This document shows positions 9,135-18,210 of a stretch of DNA of 64,000 bases, one piece after another; the first letter of the stretch is position 1, and each line of letters opens with the position of its first letter. The notes under the pieces were generated by a model that had not been told where the DNA came from, ran no database searches, and saw only the letters and a list, made by a program, of their open reading frames with translations. The stretch is from an uncultured Lachnospiraceae bacterium (lineage in GTDB: Bacteria > Bacillota > Clostridia > Lachnospirales > Lachnospiraceae), in assembly GCA_944383265.1 (NCBI GenBank), contig CALWOX010000003.1, positions 224,587 through 288,586 of the forward strand. Direction: 5' to 3'. Position numbers and translations under genes: made by a program.

Positions 9135-10113
9135 GTAATTCTGTAAGTCTTTCTCTGAACATTTCCTTGAGAGATTCGGGTCCCAATATCTTTACTCCAC
9201 TTCCGAGCCCGAAGATCCAGCCCATAAGCTGGGGACTTATAAATGCGTCAAAGGATATCACAAAGCTGTCCTTTTTCCTTACGGGCCTCATAGAGACATC
9301 CCTTCCGAAGCGGTCTATCATGACACCTGCGAGGCTGTTTTTGCACTCAAGCCTCACTCTCTCAAGCTCTCCGCCGAACATTCCGAAAAGCCTGTCGGAA
9401 TACTTTTCCGTATCCGAAGCCTCAAAGGCCTTCCTGCCTTCACGCTCCTCAGTCTCTACTATCTCTGTCTTAAGCATCTTGTCCACACGATAGTGCTTCA
9501 GCATTTCGGCCTCGCTGTCATAAGCCACAAGATAATAATTTTCGTCATCCCATATGAGGCTCCATGGGCTTAAGATATAAAAGGCCCCGCCTCTTCTGAG
9601 TACAAGCTCCTTCTTTTCATTCCAATTAAAGTATTGAAATCTTATCTTTCTGTTTTTTCCCATGGCCTCATATATCAGATCCACGTTGTAATAGACAGAC
9701 TCGTTTTCAGCCTTTGCTCTTCCCGTCACGAGTACCTGCCTGTGAAGCTTTGAGGCCTCATGCTTTCCCGCAAGGCTCTCAAGCTTCTTTATAAGGTCGC
9801 GGGATTTTTTCTCCGTAATGAATCTTGCAGCCTGGACCGCATCGGTAAGGAGCTTGAGCTCCGGGAGCTCAAACTCTCTTTTTCCTATATGATACGTATA
9901 GCGTGTACCGGTCCCTTCGATTATCACATCTGTCCCGAACAGCCTGAGAGCCTCCATATCCGTATATATACTCTTTCTCTCGGCGCTGATGCCATAGCTT
10001 TCAAGCTTCTTTATTATCTCCGACATAGTGAGTCCGTGGCTGTCGTCTGTCTCCTCATAAAGTATCTTTAAAAGGTATAAAAGTTTTAATTTTTGATTCT
10101 CCGACTTAGGCAT
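9118..10113 (-). CDS. WYL-domain transcriptional regulator
   Basis: 331 aa. The N-terminal ~60 residues form an HTH/winged helix of the DeoR/YafY type (LKLLYLLKILYEET and ISAERKSIYTDMEALRLFG). The middle carries the WYL domain (about residues 140-225), with ILSPWSLIWDDENYYLVAYD and KHYRVDKM as the ligand-sensing core. A WCX-like C-terminal region follows. WYL regulators often bind nucleotides or nucleic acid. It starts only 5 bp after trkH ends, so it is the third gene of a trkA-trkH operon and could respond to a signal tied to potassium status, which is inference. Confidence 0.85.
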   Translation of the reverse strand: MPKSENQKLKLLYLLKILYEETDDSHGLTMSEIIKKLESYGISAERKSIYTDMEALRLFGTDVIIEGTGTRYTYHIGKREFELPELKLLTDAVQAARFITEKKSRDLIKKLESLAGKHEASKLHRQVLVTGRAKAENESVYYNVDLIYEAMGKNRKIRFQYFNWNEKKELVLRRGGAFYILSPWSLIWDDENYYLVAYDSEAEMLKHYRVDKMLKTEIVETEEREGRKAFEASDTEKYSDRLFGMFGGELERVRLECKNSLAGVMIDRFGRDVSMRPVRKKDSFVISFDAFISPQLMGWIFGLGSGVKILGPESLKEMFRERLTELQKEDC

Positions 10114-10118
10114 CTCTC

Positions 10119-11561
10119 TTAGAATTTTCTCCAGGTGTCTCTCGCAAAGAGCAGCATTATAGGGAATATCTCAAGTCTTCCGATAAGCATATCAAGGCTT
10201 AAAACCACCTTGCTGAGATCTGAAAGGCTCGAATAGTTTCCCATCGTTCCTACCACATCAAAGCCCGGACCTATATTGTTGTAGGTTGCGGCTACAGCTG
10301 TAAAGGTAGTCACCCAGCTCTCTCCGTCAAGGGATACTATGAGCACAGAGACACAAAAAATAACAAGGTACACAAAAAGGTACGCCCCTGTGTTTCTGAG
10401 AACGCTTTCCTCCACTGCCTTTCCGTCCATATGCACCTTTTTTACTATATTAGGGTGCAGGGCAATAGCAAGCTCTCTCTTATAGGACTTTGCCAAAAGA
10501 ACGACTCTCGAGACCTTAAGTCCGCCGCCGGTGGAGCCCGCGCAGGCTCCTATAAACATGAGAAGTATCAGTATTCCCTGTGAGAGGTTCGGCCATACAT
10601 TAAGGTCTGTTGTGGCATAACCTGTAGTAGTTATTATGGAGCCAACATGGAAGGCTGCATCCTTTAAGGCTATCAGAGGTGAGCTGTAGATTCCCTTAGC
10701 GCAGATATTAACAGTTATGATAAGTATGGAGGCGACTATTATCCCTATGTACCATCTCACTTCCTCCGACTTGAAGGCAAGCTTCGACCTCTTTATAAAA
10801 AGCAGGAAGTAAAAGTTAAAGTTTACTCCGAAGGCAATCATAGCTATGGTTATCACCACCTGCTGAGGTATAGTGTAGGAGGCGCAGCCTGAATTCAGTA
10901 CGCTGAAGCCGCCTGTTCCCGCGGCTCCGAAGGTTATACACAGTGCGTCAAACACAGGCATCTTAAGCACTATGAGTATGATTATGGTAGCTATTGTAAG
11001 AGCCGTATAAAGCTGATACAAGACCTTCGCGGAGTCGGCCGCTCTGGGCACGAGCTTTGATATGGAAGGCCCGGGGCTCTCCGCCTTCATGATGTTCATC
11101 TGGGTACCGCCTGTAAAGGGCACCAGCGCCAGCATGAACACGAGTATTCCCATACCGCCTATCCAGTGCATGAAGCTTCTCCACATAAGCACACCCTTGG
11201 GAAGAGCCTCAACATCTGTAAGTATGCTGGCTCCTGTCGTGGTGTAGCCCGAGACAGTCTCAAACACTGCGTCATATACGCTGTCAATAGAACCGCTGAA
11301 AAGGAAGGGAAGCATTCCGGTAAATGTAAGTGCTATCCATGTAAGTCCTGTCGCCACATAGCCCTCCTTTGAAAACAGCGAGCCTGCAGCAGGCTTTACC
11401 TTTATGAATGGAAAGGCAAGTGCAAGGCAAATGATGCCTGTAAAGATAAAAGGAAAAAGGCTCTCTCCGTATATGATCGCGCAGATCATAGGCACTACCA
11501 GAAGTATTCCCTCAATACTCAAAGCCATTCCTATTACATATGCAATGATCCTTAAGTCCAT
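10119..11561 (-). CDS. trkH: Trk-type potassium uptake channel subunit TrkH
   Basis: 480 aa integral membrane protein with the four pore-loop repeats of the Trk/Ktr/HKT superfamily. The filter regions read SGYTTTGAS (about 105-113), FGAAGTGGFS (about 213-222), ITTTGYAT (about 310-317) and TYNNIGPGF (about 430-438). It imports K+ together with the cytosolic regulatory subunit TrkA, whose gene lies 15 bp upstream in the same operon. The length is typical and no membrane segment seems missing. Confidence 0.95.
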   Translation of the reverse strand: MDLRIIAYVIGMALSIEGILLVVPMICAIIYGESLFPFIFTGIICLALAFPFIKVKPAAGSLFSKEGYVATGLTWIALTFTGMLPFLFSGSIDSVYDAVFETVSGYTTTGASILTDVEALPKGVLMWRSFMHWIGGMGILVFMLALVPFTGGTQMNIMKAESPGPSISKLVPRAADSAKVLYQLYTALTIATIIILIVLKMPVFDALCITFGAAGTGGFSVLNSGCASYTIPQQVVITIAMIAFGVNFNFYFLLFIKRSKLAFKSEEVRWYIGIIVASILIITVNICAKGIYSSPLIALKDAAFHVGSIITTTGYATTDLNVWPNLSQGILILLMFIGACAGSTGGGLKVSRVVLLAKSYKRELAIALHPNIVKKVHMDGKAVEESVLRNTGAYLFVYLVIFCVSVLIVSLDGESWVTTFTAVAATYNNIGPGFDVVGTMGNYSSLSDLSKVVLSLDMLIGRLEIFPIMLLFARDTWRKF

Positions 11562-11576
11562 AGATTGCTCCCCCTC

Positions 11577-12938
11577 TTACTTCAAAATATCGTGAAGAGC
11601 TGATATTCCATGATGGGTGGTCACTATTATGACAGAATCGTTTTCCTTTATCATATTTACACCCGAGGGAATTATGAAGGCTCCGTCTCTTATGATACAT
11701 GCGATTATCATATTGTCCTTGAGCTTTGCGCCGAGCCTTGAAAGAGGAATATTCATAAGCTCCCTGTCCTCCTTGGCCTTAAACTCAAGTATCTCTATTC
11801 TGTTGTCAAGGTAACGGTAGAGGGTCTCCACATTTCCTCCCACTCCGTTGCTCTGAGCTCTTACATACTGGGCGATTATATCCGCACATATAAATTTGGG
11901 GAATACAGCAGAGTCTATATGAAGCTCATCCATAACATCATTAAGATCTGTCCTGCTTATTTTTGTGATGACTTTTGCATCCGATACATTCTTTGCAAAG
12001 GTCGCGCTTATTATGTTCTCCTCGTCTATTCCGGTAAGGGGCACAAAGGCGTCCACATTTCCGAGGCCCTGCTTCATGAGAAAGGCCTTGTCCGTACCGT
12101 CTCCGTGTATTACCTCAGCCTCAGGGAATATCTCCGAGAGCTTAAGACATTTTCCTTCGTCTATCTCTATTATCCTTACATGCTTTCCCTTCTTTAAGAG
12201 CATATCTGTAAGGTAGTGGGCTATGGTTCCTCCTCCTGTTATGATACAGGACTGAGCGGGCTTGTTTTTTACCTTGAGGAATTTAAAAAAATCCTTCATC
12301 TCATCCAGAGTGCTGACTATGGATATCTCGTCTCCCTCTTCTATCATAAAATTTCCGGAAGGGATTATGACATCTCCGCCTCTCTCTACAGCACATACGA
12401 GTATGTTGCAGCCTGTTATCTCTCTGACCTCCTGGAGGTTCTTGCCGAGAAGCGGGTAATCTTTATTTATATGTACGGAGAAAATGACGACCTTGCCGTT
12501 TGCAAAGCTGTCTATCCTCGTAAGTGCAGGGTACTGTAAAAGCTTGAATATCTCAAGAGCAGCGGCATGCTCGGGGTTTATGATCTTTGAAAGTCCGAGC
12601 TTTTGCTTAAGGAATTCCGTCTCCTTTGAGTAGAGAGGGTTCCTTACTCTGGCTATGGTCTTTGCCGTTCCTATGCTCTCGGCTATAACGCAGGCCAAAA
12701 GGTTAAGCTCATCGTAGGGGCTTACCGCGATAAATATATCCTTATTTTTGAGGTCGGCCTCTCTGAGGGTATTGATATCCGCCCCGTTTCCGCATATGGG
12801 AAGTATGTCTATTGCCTCGGCAGCCTGCTCCAAGGCCTTTTCATCATTATCAATGACAGTGACATCATGTCCGTCATTTACAAGTGTCTTCGCAAGCTCG
12901 GTACCAACCTTGCCGCATCCGACTATAACAGCATTCAT
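11577..12938 (-). CDS. trkA: Trk potassium transport regulatory subunit TrkA
   Basis: 453 aa from the ATG at 12938 (MNAVIVGCGKVGTELA). GGAGAG sits 4-5 bases before it, whereas the ATG 12 bases further upstream has no spaced site. It has two RCK repeats: Rossmann halves begin at VIVGCGKVG (residue ~4) and IITGGGTIAHYLTD (residue ~230), each followed by a TrkA_C domain (about 145-215 and 370-450). It binds NAD(H)/ATP and gates TrkH from the cytosol. It heads the trkA-trkH-WYL operon. Confidence 0.95.
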   Translation of the reverse strand: MNAVIVGCGKVGTELAKTLVNDGHDVTVIDNDEKALEQAAEAIDILPICGNGADINTLREADLKNKDIFIAVSPYDELNLLACVIAESIGTAKTIARVRNPLYSKETEFLKQKLGLSKIINPEHAAALEIFKLLQYPALTRIDSFANGKVVIFSVHINKDYPLLGKNLQEVREITGCNILVCAVERGGDVIIPSGNFMIEEGDEISIVSTLDEMKDFFKFLKVKNKPAQSCIITGGGTIAHYLTDMLLKKGKHVRIIEIDEGKCLKLSEIFPEAEVIHGDGTDKAFLMKQGLGNVDAFVPLTGIDEENIISATFAKNVSDAKVITKISRTDLNDVMDELHIDSAVFPKFICADIIAQYVRAQSNGVGGNVETLYRYLDNRIEILEFKAKEDRELMNIPLSRLGAKLKDNMIIACIIRDGAFIIPSGVNMIKENDSVIIVTTHHGISALHDILK

Positions 12939-13070
12939 TATTCTCTCCATCCTTAAAAATGATAAAAATGTCGGTAATTATACCAAATGACACTATATCA
13001 CGCTTTGGGAAATATTACAGCACATTTTAAGGAATTTGTGTTTAATTTATGAATGAAACGTATATAAAAT

Positions 13071-13096
13071 CAGCCGAGCCCTGAAGGACTCGACTG
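13071..13096 (-). terminator. Candidate leftward terminator after the M20 hydrolase gene
   Basis: Read leftward, CAGTCGAGTCC pairs with GGCTCGGCTG (11-bp stem with two G-U pairs, loop about 5), followed by the AT-rich run ATTTTATATAC. In the rightward sense two of those pairs become mismatches, so it favours the leftward operon ending at 13134. Confidence 0.6.
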
Positions 13097-13133
13097 AATT
13101 ACCGTAAATATAAGATATTTTATTTCTTTTTGT

Positions 13134-14579
13134 TTAATATGTCTCAAGGGGTGGCTTTACACTTTCGGGTAGCGGACAGCTGTAGGCTCCTCCATTTCTT
13201 TTAAGAACCTCCGCCCGGGCCCTCTCCATGATCTCAGGCATTTCGGCAGTCCTTATACAGCTTAAGGCGATAACCTTTGCCGCCGTCAAAAGCCCCTTCT
13301 CTGAAAGGCTGCTGCAGGACTGAGCTGTCATCTGCCAGGTATGTCCAACATTTCCTAAGCAAGCGGTAGCTATATTTATGTTTAATGTGGGAACCGCAAA
13401 GCCTACGTCCCCAACATCTGTGGAGCCTGCCTGAAGCCTTATTTTATCCTTGCTGAAGGGATGTATCTCATCGTCAAGAGGCCTTCCAAGCTTTTCTTCC
13501 ACCCTGTCCTCACCGAAGGTCTCCGCTATGTCCTTTCTTGCCATTGAAAGGACCTCCTCATTGTATGTGTCAAGGAAGCTTTTAGCAAGAGAATAATCCT
13601 CCTCGCTCCACTTTGGAGCTCCTATCTCCTTTAAACATTCGTCCGCAACCTCAGCAAGAGCATTATTGGGTATGTATTCTGTAAATGCCATTGAAAGCTC
13701 ACAGCTGTATCTCGTTCCTGTCATTATGGAGGCTCCTCTTGCCACCTCCTTCACTCTCTCAAAGAGCTCCTTTACCTGAGAAACATAGGGTGCTCTCACC
13801 TCATATCTTACTACCGCATGATCCTGAACCACATTTGGAGCTGTTCCGCCTGCATCTATATAGGCGTAGTGTATTCTGGCCTCAGGTATTACATGCTCTC
13901 TGAGATAATTACATCCGACACTCATAAGCTCACAGGCATCGAGAGCGCTCCTTCCCAGATAAGGCGTTGAACCCGCATGAGAGGATACTCCGTCAAATAT
14001 AAAGTTTGCTCCCATTATGGCATTTGAATGTACCGCCTCCACCATGTTTTTGGTGGAAGGATGCCATGTATAGACGAAATCCACACCGTCAAAGGCACCG
14101 TCTCTTGCCATAAACTGCTTTGAGCCTGCTCCCTCCTCCGCCGGGCATCCGAAATATATTATGGTGCCGTCCTTTTTGAATTCGGTGAGATATTCCTTAA
14201 CAGCTATAGCTGCCGCAAGAGATCCTGCTCCCAAAGCGCAGTGCCCGCAGCCGTGTCCCGCACCTCTCGGGACTTTCTCACGCTTCACATTGCAGGAAGC
14301 CTCCTGGCTGAGACCTGAAAGAGCGTCATACTCTCCCAATATCCCCATTACGGGCTTTCCCGTTCCATAGCTGAAGCTGCCTTTAAAAGCTGTAGGTATT
14401 CCCGCAATTCCGGACTCCACATCAAATCCGTTTTCCTCAAGCACCTTTTCTATAAGCTCCGCCGACTTGAACTCATGAAAGGCAAGCTCAGCAAATTCCC
14501 ATATACTGCTGCTTACGTCTGTGAATTTCTCCGAATTGTTTTCTATGTAATCCTCTATCCATTGCCTGTCTGTCATCAT
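13134..14579 (-). CDS. M20-family amidohydrolase, AbgB-like
   Basis: 481 aa from the ATG at 14579, with AAGGG 7 bases before it. It resembles p-aminobenzoyl-glutamate hydrolase subunit B and related aminoacyl amidohydrolases. LGEYDALSGLSQ is near 83, RGAGHGCGHCALGAGSLAA near 107 (metal His/Cys), AEEGAGSKQF near 148 and the dimerisation domain covers about 190-310. The likely reaction is cleavage of an amide-linked amino acid. It follows the ABC permease gene by 48 bp, which suggests uptake and hydrolysis of one peptide-like substrate. Which substrate is unknown. Confidence 0.8.
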   Translation of the reverse strand: MMTDRQWIEDYIENNSEKFTDVSSSIWEFAELAFHEFKSAELIEKVLEENGFDVESGIAGIPTAFKGSFSYGTGKPVMGILGEYDALSGLSQEASCNVKREKVPRGAGHGCGHCALGAGSLAAAIAVKEYLTEFKKDGTIIYFGCPAEEGAGSKQFMARDGAFDGVDFVYTWHPSTKNMVEAVHSNAIMGANFIFDGVSSHAGSTPYLGRSALDACELMSVGCNYLREHVIPEARIHYAYIDAGGTAPNVVQDHAVVRYEVRAPYVSQVKELFERVKEVARGASIMTGTRYSCELSMAFTEYIPNNALAEVADECLKEIGAPKWSEEDYSLAKSFLDTYNEEVLSMARKDIAETFGEDRVEEKLGRPLDDEIHPFSKDKIRLQAGSTDVGDVGFAVPTLNINIATACLGNVGHTWQMTAQSCSSLSEKGLLTAAKVIALSCIRTAEMPEIMERARAEVLKRNGGAYSCPLPESVKPPLETY

Positions 14580-14627
14580 GCCCGTTCCCTTCATTATTAT
14601 ACGTTTTACTTTTTGTCTCTGTCCGGT

Positions 14628-15293
14628 CTATGCCTCGCTGTATCTTAATCTTGTCTCCATTCTGTCCATGACATTTGAGAGCACTGTGGTTATAAAAAGA
14701 TATATGACCCCGGCTATAAGTATGGACTCTATAGGTCTGTAGGTGGCGGAAAGCACCGTCTTGTATGAAGTGGTAAGCTCGTTTATAAAGAAGACTGATG
14801 CAAGAGATACCTGCTTTATCATATTTATGAACTCATTTCCCAAAGCGGGAAGGATATTTTTTACCGCCTGGGGAAGCACCACCCTTGTCATTGCCTGAGT
14901 CCCGTCAAGCCCGAGGCATCTGGCCGCCTCTGTCTGTCCCTTGTCCACGGCCTGGATACCTGCTCTTATTATCTCCTCCACATAGGAGCCCGCATTTACT
15001 ATGAGCGCCACTATTATGCAGGCGGTGTCCGAAAGCTCAAAGGGAAGGACTCTCGGAAGAAATATCCAGAAAAAGTAGAGCTGCAGCAGTATAGGCGTGC
15101 CCCTCAGTATCCATACATAGCCCTTTACAAAGACCTTTAAGGGCTTTATTCCCGTATATCTGAGGAGGGCAAGGAGGGTGCCTAAAACAGTACCCGCACA
15201 TACCGTTATAATGGCAAGGCACAGGGTACCCAAAAGTCCCTGCAGATACACCTGACCGTATCTCTCGATTATTCTTACTGTCATGTCGAGCAT
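14628..15293 (-). CDS. Polar amino acid ABC transporter permease
   Basis: 221 aa membrane protein of the HisM/GlnP type. GTVLGTLLALLRYTG is the N-terminal signature. The cytoplasmic EAA loop is EAARCLGLDGTQAMTRVVLPQAVKNILPAL (about 148-177 in two stretches), which contacts the ATPase. About five membrane segments are visible. It lies between the binding-protein gene and the M20 hydrolase on one strand. No ATP-binding subunit gene is adjacent, so it must borrow one from elsewhere or the system is incomplete. Confidence 0.88.
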   Translation of the reverse strand: MLDMTVRIIERYGQVYLQGLLGTLCLAIITVCAGTVLGTLLALLRYTGIKPLKVFVKGYVWILRGTPILLQLYFFWIFLPRVLPFELSDTACIIVALIVNAGSYVEEIIRAGIQAVDKGQTEAARCLGLDGTQAMTRVVLPQAVKNILPALGNEFINMIKQVSLASVFFINELTTSYKTVLSATYRPIESILIAGVIYLFITTVLSNVMDRMETRLRYSEA

Positions 15294-15335
15294 AGCTGAC
15301 CCTCCCTTAAAAGATCCTGACTTTAATTAATATCA

Positions 15336-16274
15336 TTAAATTCCGAGGCTTGCAGCATAATCCGAATACTCATCATACCACTGAGCATAAAGTCCGCTCT
15401 CTGTAACCTCTGCTATTATCCTGTTTACCTCTGAAAGAAGCTCTGTCTCGCCCTTCTTCATGCCTATTCTGGTTCCCTGAGTCTCCTCATCCACTGTAAA
15501 TGAAATGCCGGGAGCTATACTCATACCGCATCCTGTGTTTGCGGCAAGGTAAAGGTCCGCTGTTGAGGTGGCTGTGATACATGCGTCCGCCTTTCCCTCC
15601 TGAACCATCAAAAATCCGTCAGTAGTAGCTGAAACTCGCTTTAACTCCTTACAGCCCTCGGGAAGCTGATCTGCGGCAAAACCTTCCTGAATGGATCCGC
15701 TCTGAACCACTACCACCTTATCCTTAAGATCTGAGGTGGTCTTTACACTGTCAATTTCATCATCCCTTACAAGTAATCCGTATTGAACAACTTCGTCGCT
15801 GTAATAATATCCGTCCGACATCTCCATAGCCTCGGCCCTTGCCGGTGAATAGGCCAGAGCTGATATGGCAAGGTCATATTTTCCTTCTGTGACGCTGCTT
15901 AAAACAGCTGTAAAATCAAGAGGCACGATCCTGCATTCAACACCCAGCTCATCGGCTATGTACCTTGCAAGTTCGATATCCGCGCCGACATATTTTTCGT
16001 CTCCGTTTTTGAGGGGATCTATAAATTCAAAGGGTGCAAAGTAAGGCTCTGTGGCTACCTCTATATATCCCTGTTCCTTTATCTTTTCAAGCCTGCTCAC
16101 TCCATCATCCGACTCATTTTCTCTTGCCGCAAGAGAAATGCTCTCAGTGCTCATCTCAGTATTTGCGGGGTTGGTGGATGCCTCGACCTCTGTAAGGACA
16201 GAGCAACCCGATATAAAAACGGATACTGCTGATAGTAATGCCGCTGTTATCAAGATGTAATTTTTCTTTTTCAT
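15336..16274 (-). CDS. Amino acid ABC transporter substrate-binding lipoprotein
   Basis: 312 aa. The lipoprotein signal is MKKKNYILITAALLSAV followed by the lipobox ISGC (Cys24). A low-complexity linker (to about residue 58) precedes a type-II periplasmic binding fold. IEVATEPYFAPFEFIDP near 71 and DLAISALAYSPARAEAMEMSDGYY near 135 (in two stretches) are typical of polar amino-acid binding proteins. It should sit on the outer face of the membrane and deliver ligand to the permease 42 bp downstream. It is the first gene of the leftward three-gene operon. Confidence 0.9.
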   Translation of the reverse strand: MKKKNYILITAALLSAVSVFISGCSVLTEVEASTNPANTEMSTESISLAARENESDDGVSRLEKIKEQGYIEVATEPYFAPFEFIDPLKNGDEKYVGADIELARYIADELGVECRIVPLDFTAVLSSVTEGKYDLAISALAYSPARAEAMEMSDGYYYSDEVVQYGLLVRDDEIDSVKTTSDLKDKVVVVQSGSIQEGFAADQLPEGCKELKRVSATTDGFLMVQEGKADACITATSTADLYLAANTGCGMSIAPGISFTVDEETQGTRIGMKKGETELLSEVNRIIAEVTESGLYAQWYDEYSDYAASLGI

Positions 16275-16417
16275 AAATTTCTCCTCTTTATCCGCATTTG
16301 CAGCGGCTTTTTGTTTTATCTGTTTATTTAGATATCACTTTACTTTGCTAATATGCTAAATTATAATGTGATTACTTCATCTTGTCAACAGGAGATTGAA
16401 TTTTTTATTTCTGATAT

Positions 16418-16606
16418 TGATTTTGTAAAGGCCTGAGCCTTTTCCCATTAAGCCGTTTACGGAGTAAGTATGAGCCTTATTAACTTCGGGCTTTTTCAAT
16501 TGTTTGAGGAAAACTTTGTTTTCCGAGTTTTGAAAAAGCGAGGTAAGTTAAAAGGCGAATATGAACGCAGTGGCTTTGGAAAAAGGCTCAGGCCTTTACA
16601 AAATCA
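16418..16606. repeat. 189-bp MITE-like palindromic element with 29-bp terminal inverted repeats
   Basis: The ends TGATTTTGTAAAGGCC... (16418-16446) and its reverse complement (16578-16606) match at 28 of 29 positions. The interior is also imperfectly palindromic: GCCTTATTAACTT and CTTTTTCAA stretches on the left pair with AAGTTAAAAGGC and TTGAAAAAG on the right, around a centre near 16512. No ORF is inside. The flanks (…CTGATAT and TCTACAT…) show no clear target duplication. It could be a non-autonomous transposon relic, a REP/BIME-like unit or a long structured RNA; a mobile repeat is favoured by the near-identical ends. Confidence 0.7.
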
Positions 16607-16634
16607 TCTACATAGTACTGACATAATAAGACAT

Positions 16635-16681
16635 AAAAAATCGGCATAAAAGGTAAGGTTATCCTTATCCTCTTTGCCGAT
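16635..16681 (-). terminator. Leftward terminator of the PadR/DUF1700 operon
   Basis: ATCGGCA (16640-16646) pairs with TGCCGAT (16675-16681), with further pairing inside (TAAGG/CCTTA). Read leftward the hairpin is followed by six T residues. It lies about 65 bp after the last gene of the operon. Confidence 0.75.
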
Positions 16682-16747
16682 AATTTATAATACATAGATT
16701 TATTCTATATATCTATATTTTTTGTATGTTACCATATTGCACAGATT

Positions 16748-17413
16748 CTATATCATGTTATTTAATATCCTGCCCTCATTTTCGGGATTAATTCTGACCT
16801 TTATCGACTTGGCATAGTAGCCGGGATCAATGTCGTTTATCCTGAGCTCTCTATTCTTTAACCCCTCAAGAAAGTTATCCTTGTGTCTTGTGATACTGTC
16901 CGCCGTATCGGGATTTCCCGTTATTTCTATTCCGACAGCAACCGCATATTTTTCTCTGAATTCTTCCCTCTTTTTTGAAGCCTCCTCTTCAGACCTTTCT
17001 ACAGCCTCCATATAGCTGTCCGAATCGCTTACATGATTATAGTATTCATATTCATCATAGAAATATTCCCATGAAAACTCATATTTACCGCTGATATATT
17101 CATCGATATCAGCCGTATATAGACTCGGAGTTATAAATTCAGGATCATATGTCACTTCAATATGTATTTCTCCTGCAGGTATACTGTCGTCAGTTCCGAA
17201 TGACATGCTCTCCGCCGCATATCCTGTATTTGAAAGTATGACTCCCTTGTCGTTACCCTCCGGAAGCTCATATATGAACTCCTTCGTATCAAGCTTACCA
17301 TCATAAGAATCCACTATTCTGAATGATGAATACTCTCCGAATGCTACTCCCGCACCGATACCTGTAATGAGGGCTCCCGCAAGAAATAGTATAAGAGCTA
17401 TTTTAAGTCTCAT
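16748..17413 (-). CDS. Membrane-anchored hypothetical protein of a PadR/DUF1700 operon
   Basis: 221 aa. One N-terminal membrane segment (about residues 5-27, IALILFLAGALITGIGAG) is followed by a soluble, acidic, Tyr-rich extracytoplasmic part. I see no catalytic motif and do not recognise the family confidently. Position behind PadR and DUF1700 genes is where DUF4097-like putative adhesin or envelope-stress proteins usually sit. It overlaps the upstream gene by 4 bp, so translation is coupled. Confidence 0.6.
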   Translation of the reverse strand: MRLKIALILFLAGALITGIGAGVAFGEYSSFRIVDSYDGKLDTKEFIYELPEGNDKGVILSNTGYAAESMSFGTDDSIPAGEIHIEVTYDPEFITPSLYTADIDEYISGKYEFSWEYFYDEYEYYNHVSDSDSYMEAVERSEEEASKKREEFREKYAVAVGIEITGNPDTADSITRHKDNFLEGLKNRELRINDIDPGYYAKSIKVRINPENEGRILNNMI

Positions 17414-18210
17414 GCCGCCTTACCTCCTCTGTTTCTCTTCATCTTTACCATAAAAATGGTGCAGAGCACTGTGAAGGCCCCGAATGCAAGCGCTCCTCCA
17501 AGGCTCATAAGACCGATTCCCGCCACAGGATACCCTTGGAAAAGCAGAACCGCCATAAGTCCCAGCCCAAAAACAGAGAAAAGTGCAAATATACCTGAGA
17601 CAAAAGCTGTCATTATCCAGAAAAAGTTCCATGCAAGCTTTACGCACCAAACTGAGATATCGATACATATCCTGAATATTCCCTTTATTCCGTTACGCAC
17701 TCCCGCAAATATTCCTGCTGAACGAAGATTTCCTCCTGTTTCATTATTCTCAAAGCTTTCTTTATCTGAAGTGCCTCTCTCAGGCCTCTTTTTTTTAAAC
17801 GGCCGTTTTACAGCCTCGGAAAGCCTTGAAAAATTTGATCTTACAAAATCTCCTATGCGCTGAGCTGATTCTCCTGCCACCGTCTTAGCCTGTCTCGCAG
17901 CTTTTTTTGCGGCCTTTTTGCCCTCAGCCTTAAGCTTTTCATAGTCAGGCTCATCGTCTGCCTCGTCTGCCGGATGAGGCTCGGTCCCATTTCCTGCAGA
18001 GTCCTGAGAATCGACGCTGTAAGCCTCAAGTATCTGCGTACACAGCTCGTCTATATCTCCGAAATCAGCTATTGCCTCCTCCTCGGAAAGTCCCTTGGCT
18101 ATCCTCATGTCTATATGCTGCTCATACTCCGAGATAATGTCCTCTATCTCTCTTTCCTCAAGCACTGAAATATTCTTTTTAAGCTTTTCCAAGAACTCCT
18201 TCTTATCCAT
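17410..18210 (-). CDS. DUF1700-family membrane protein
   Basis: 266 aa. The N-terminal ~65 residues are the HAAS-type helical domain (DIISEYEQHIDMRIAKGLSE and EEAIADFGDIDEL). A long basic, Lys/Arg/Glu-rich linker follows to about residue 170. Then come about three membrane segments (near 180-260) with Gly-rich turns. Such proteins are partners of PadR regulators in clostridial envelope-response operons, but their molecular role is unknown. It overlaps the padR-like gene by 8 bp and the downstream gene by 4 bp. Confidence 0.8.
   Translation of the reverse strand: MDKKEFLEKLKKNISVLEEREIEDIISEYEQHIDMRIAKGLSEEEAIADFGDIDELCTQILEAYSVDSQDSAGNGTEPHPADEADDEPDYEKLKAEGKKAAKKAARQAKTVAGESAQRIGDFVRSNFSRLSEAVKRPFKKKRPERGTSDKESFENNETGGNLRSAGIFAGVRNGIKGIFRICIDISVWCVKLAWNFFWIMTAFVSGIFALFSVFGLGLMAVLLFQGYPVAGIGLMSLGGALAFGAFTVLCTIFMVKMKRNRGGKAA

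Noticed and set aside
16418..16606. Rho-independent terminator of the binding-protein operon
   Set aside because: It lies upstream of that leftward operon and is far longer than a terminator; the real terminator of the next operon is the separate hairpin at 16640-16681.
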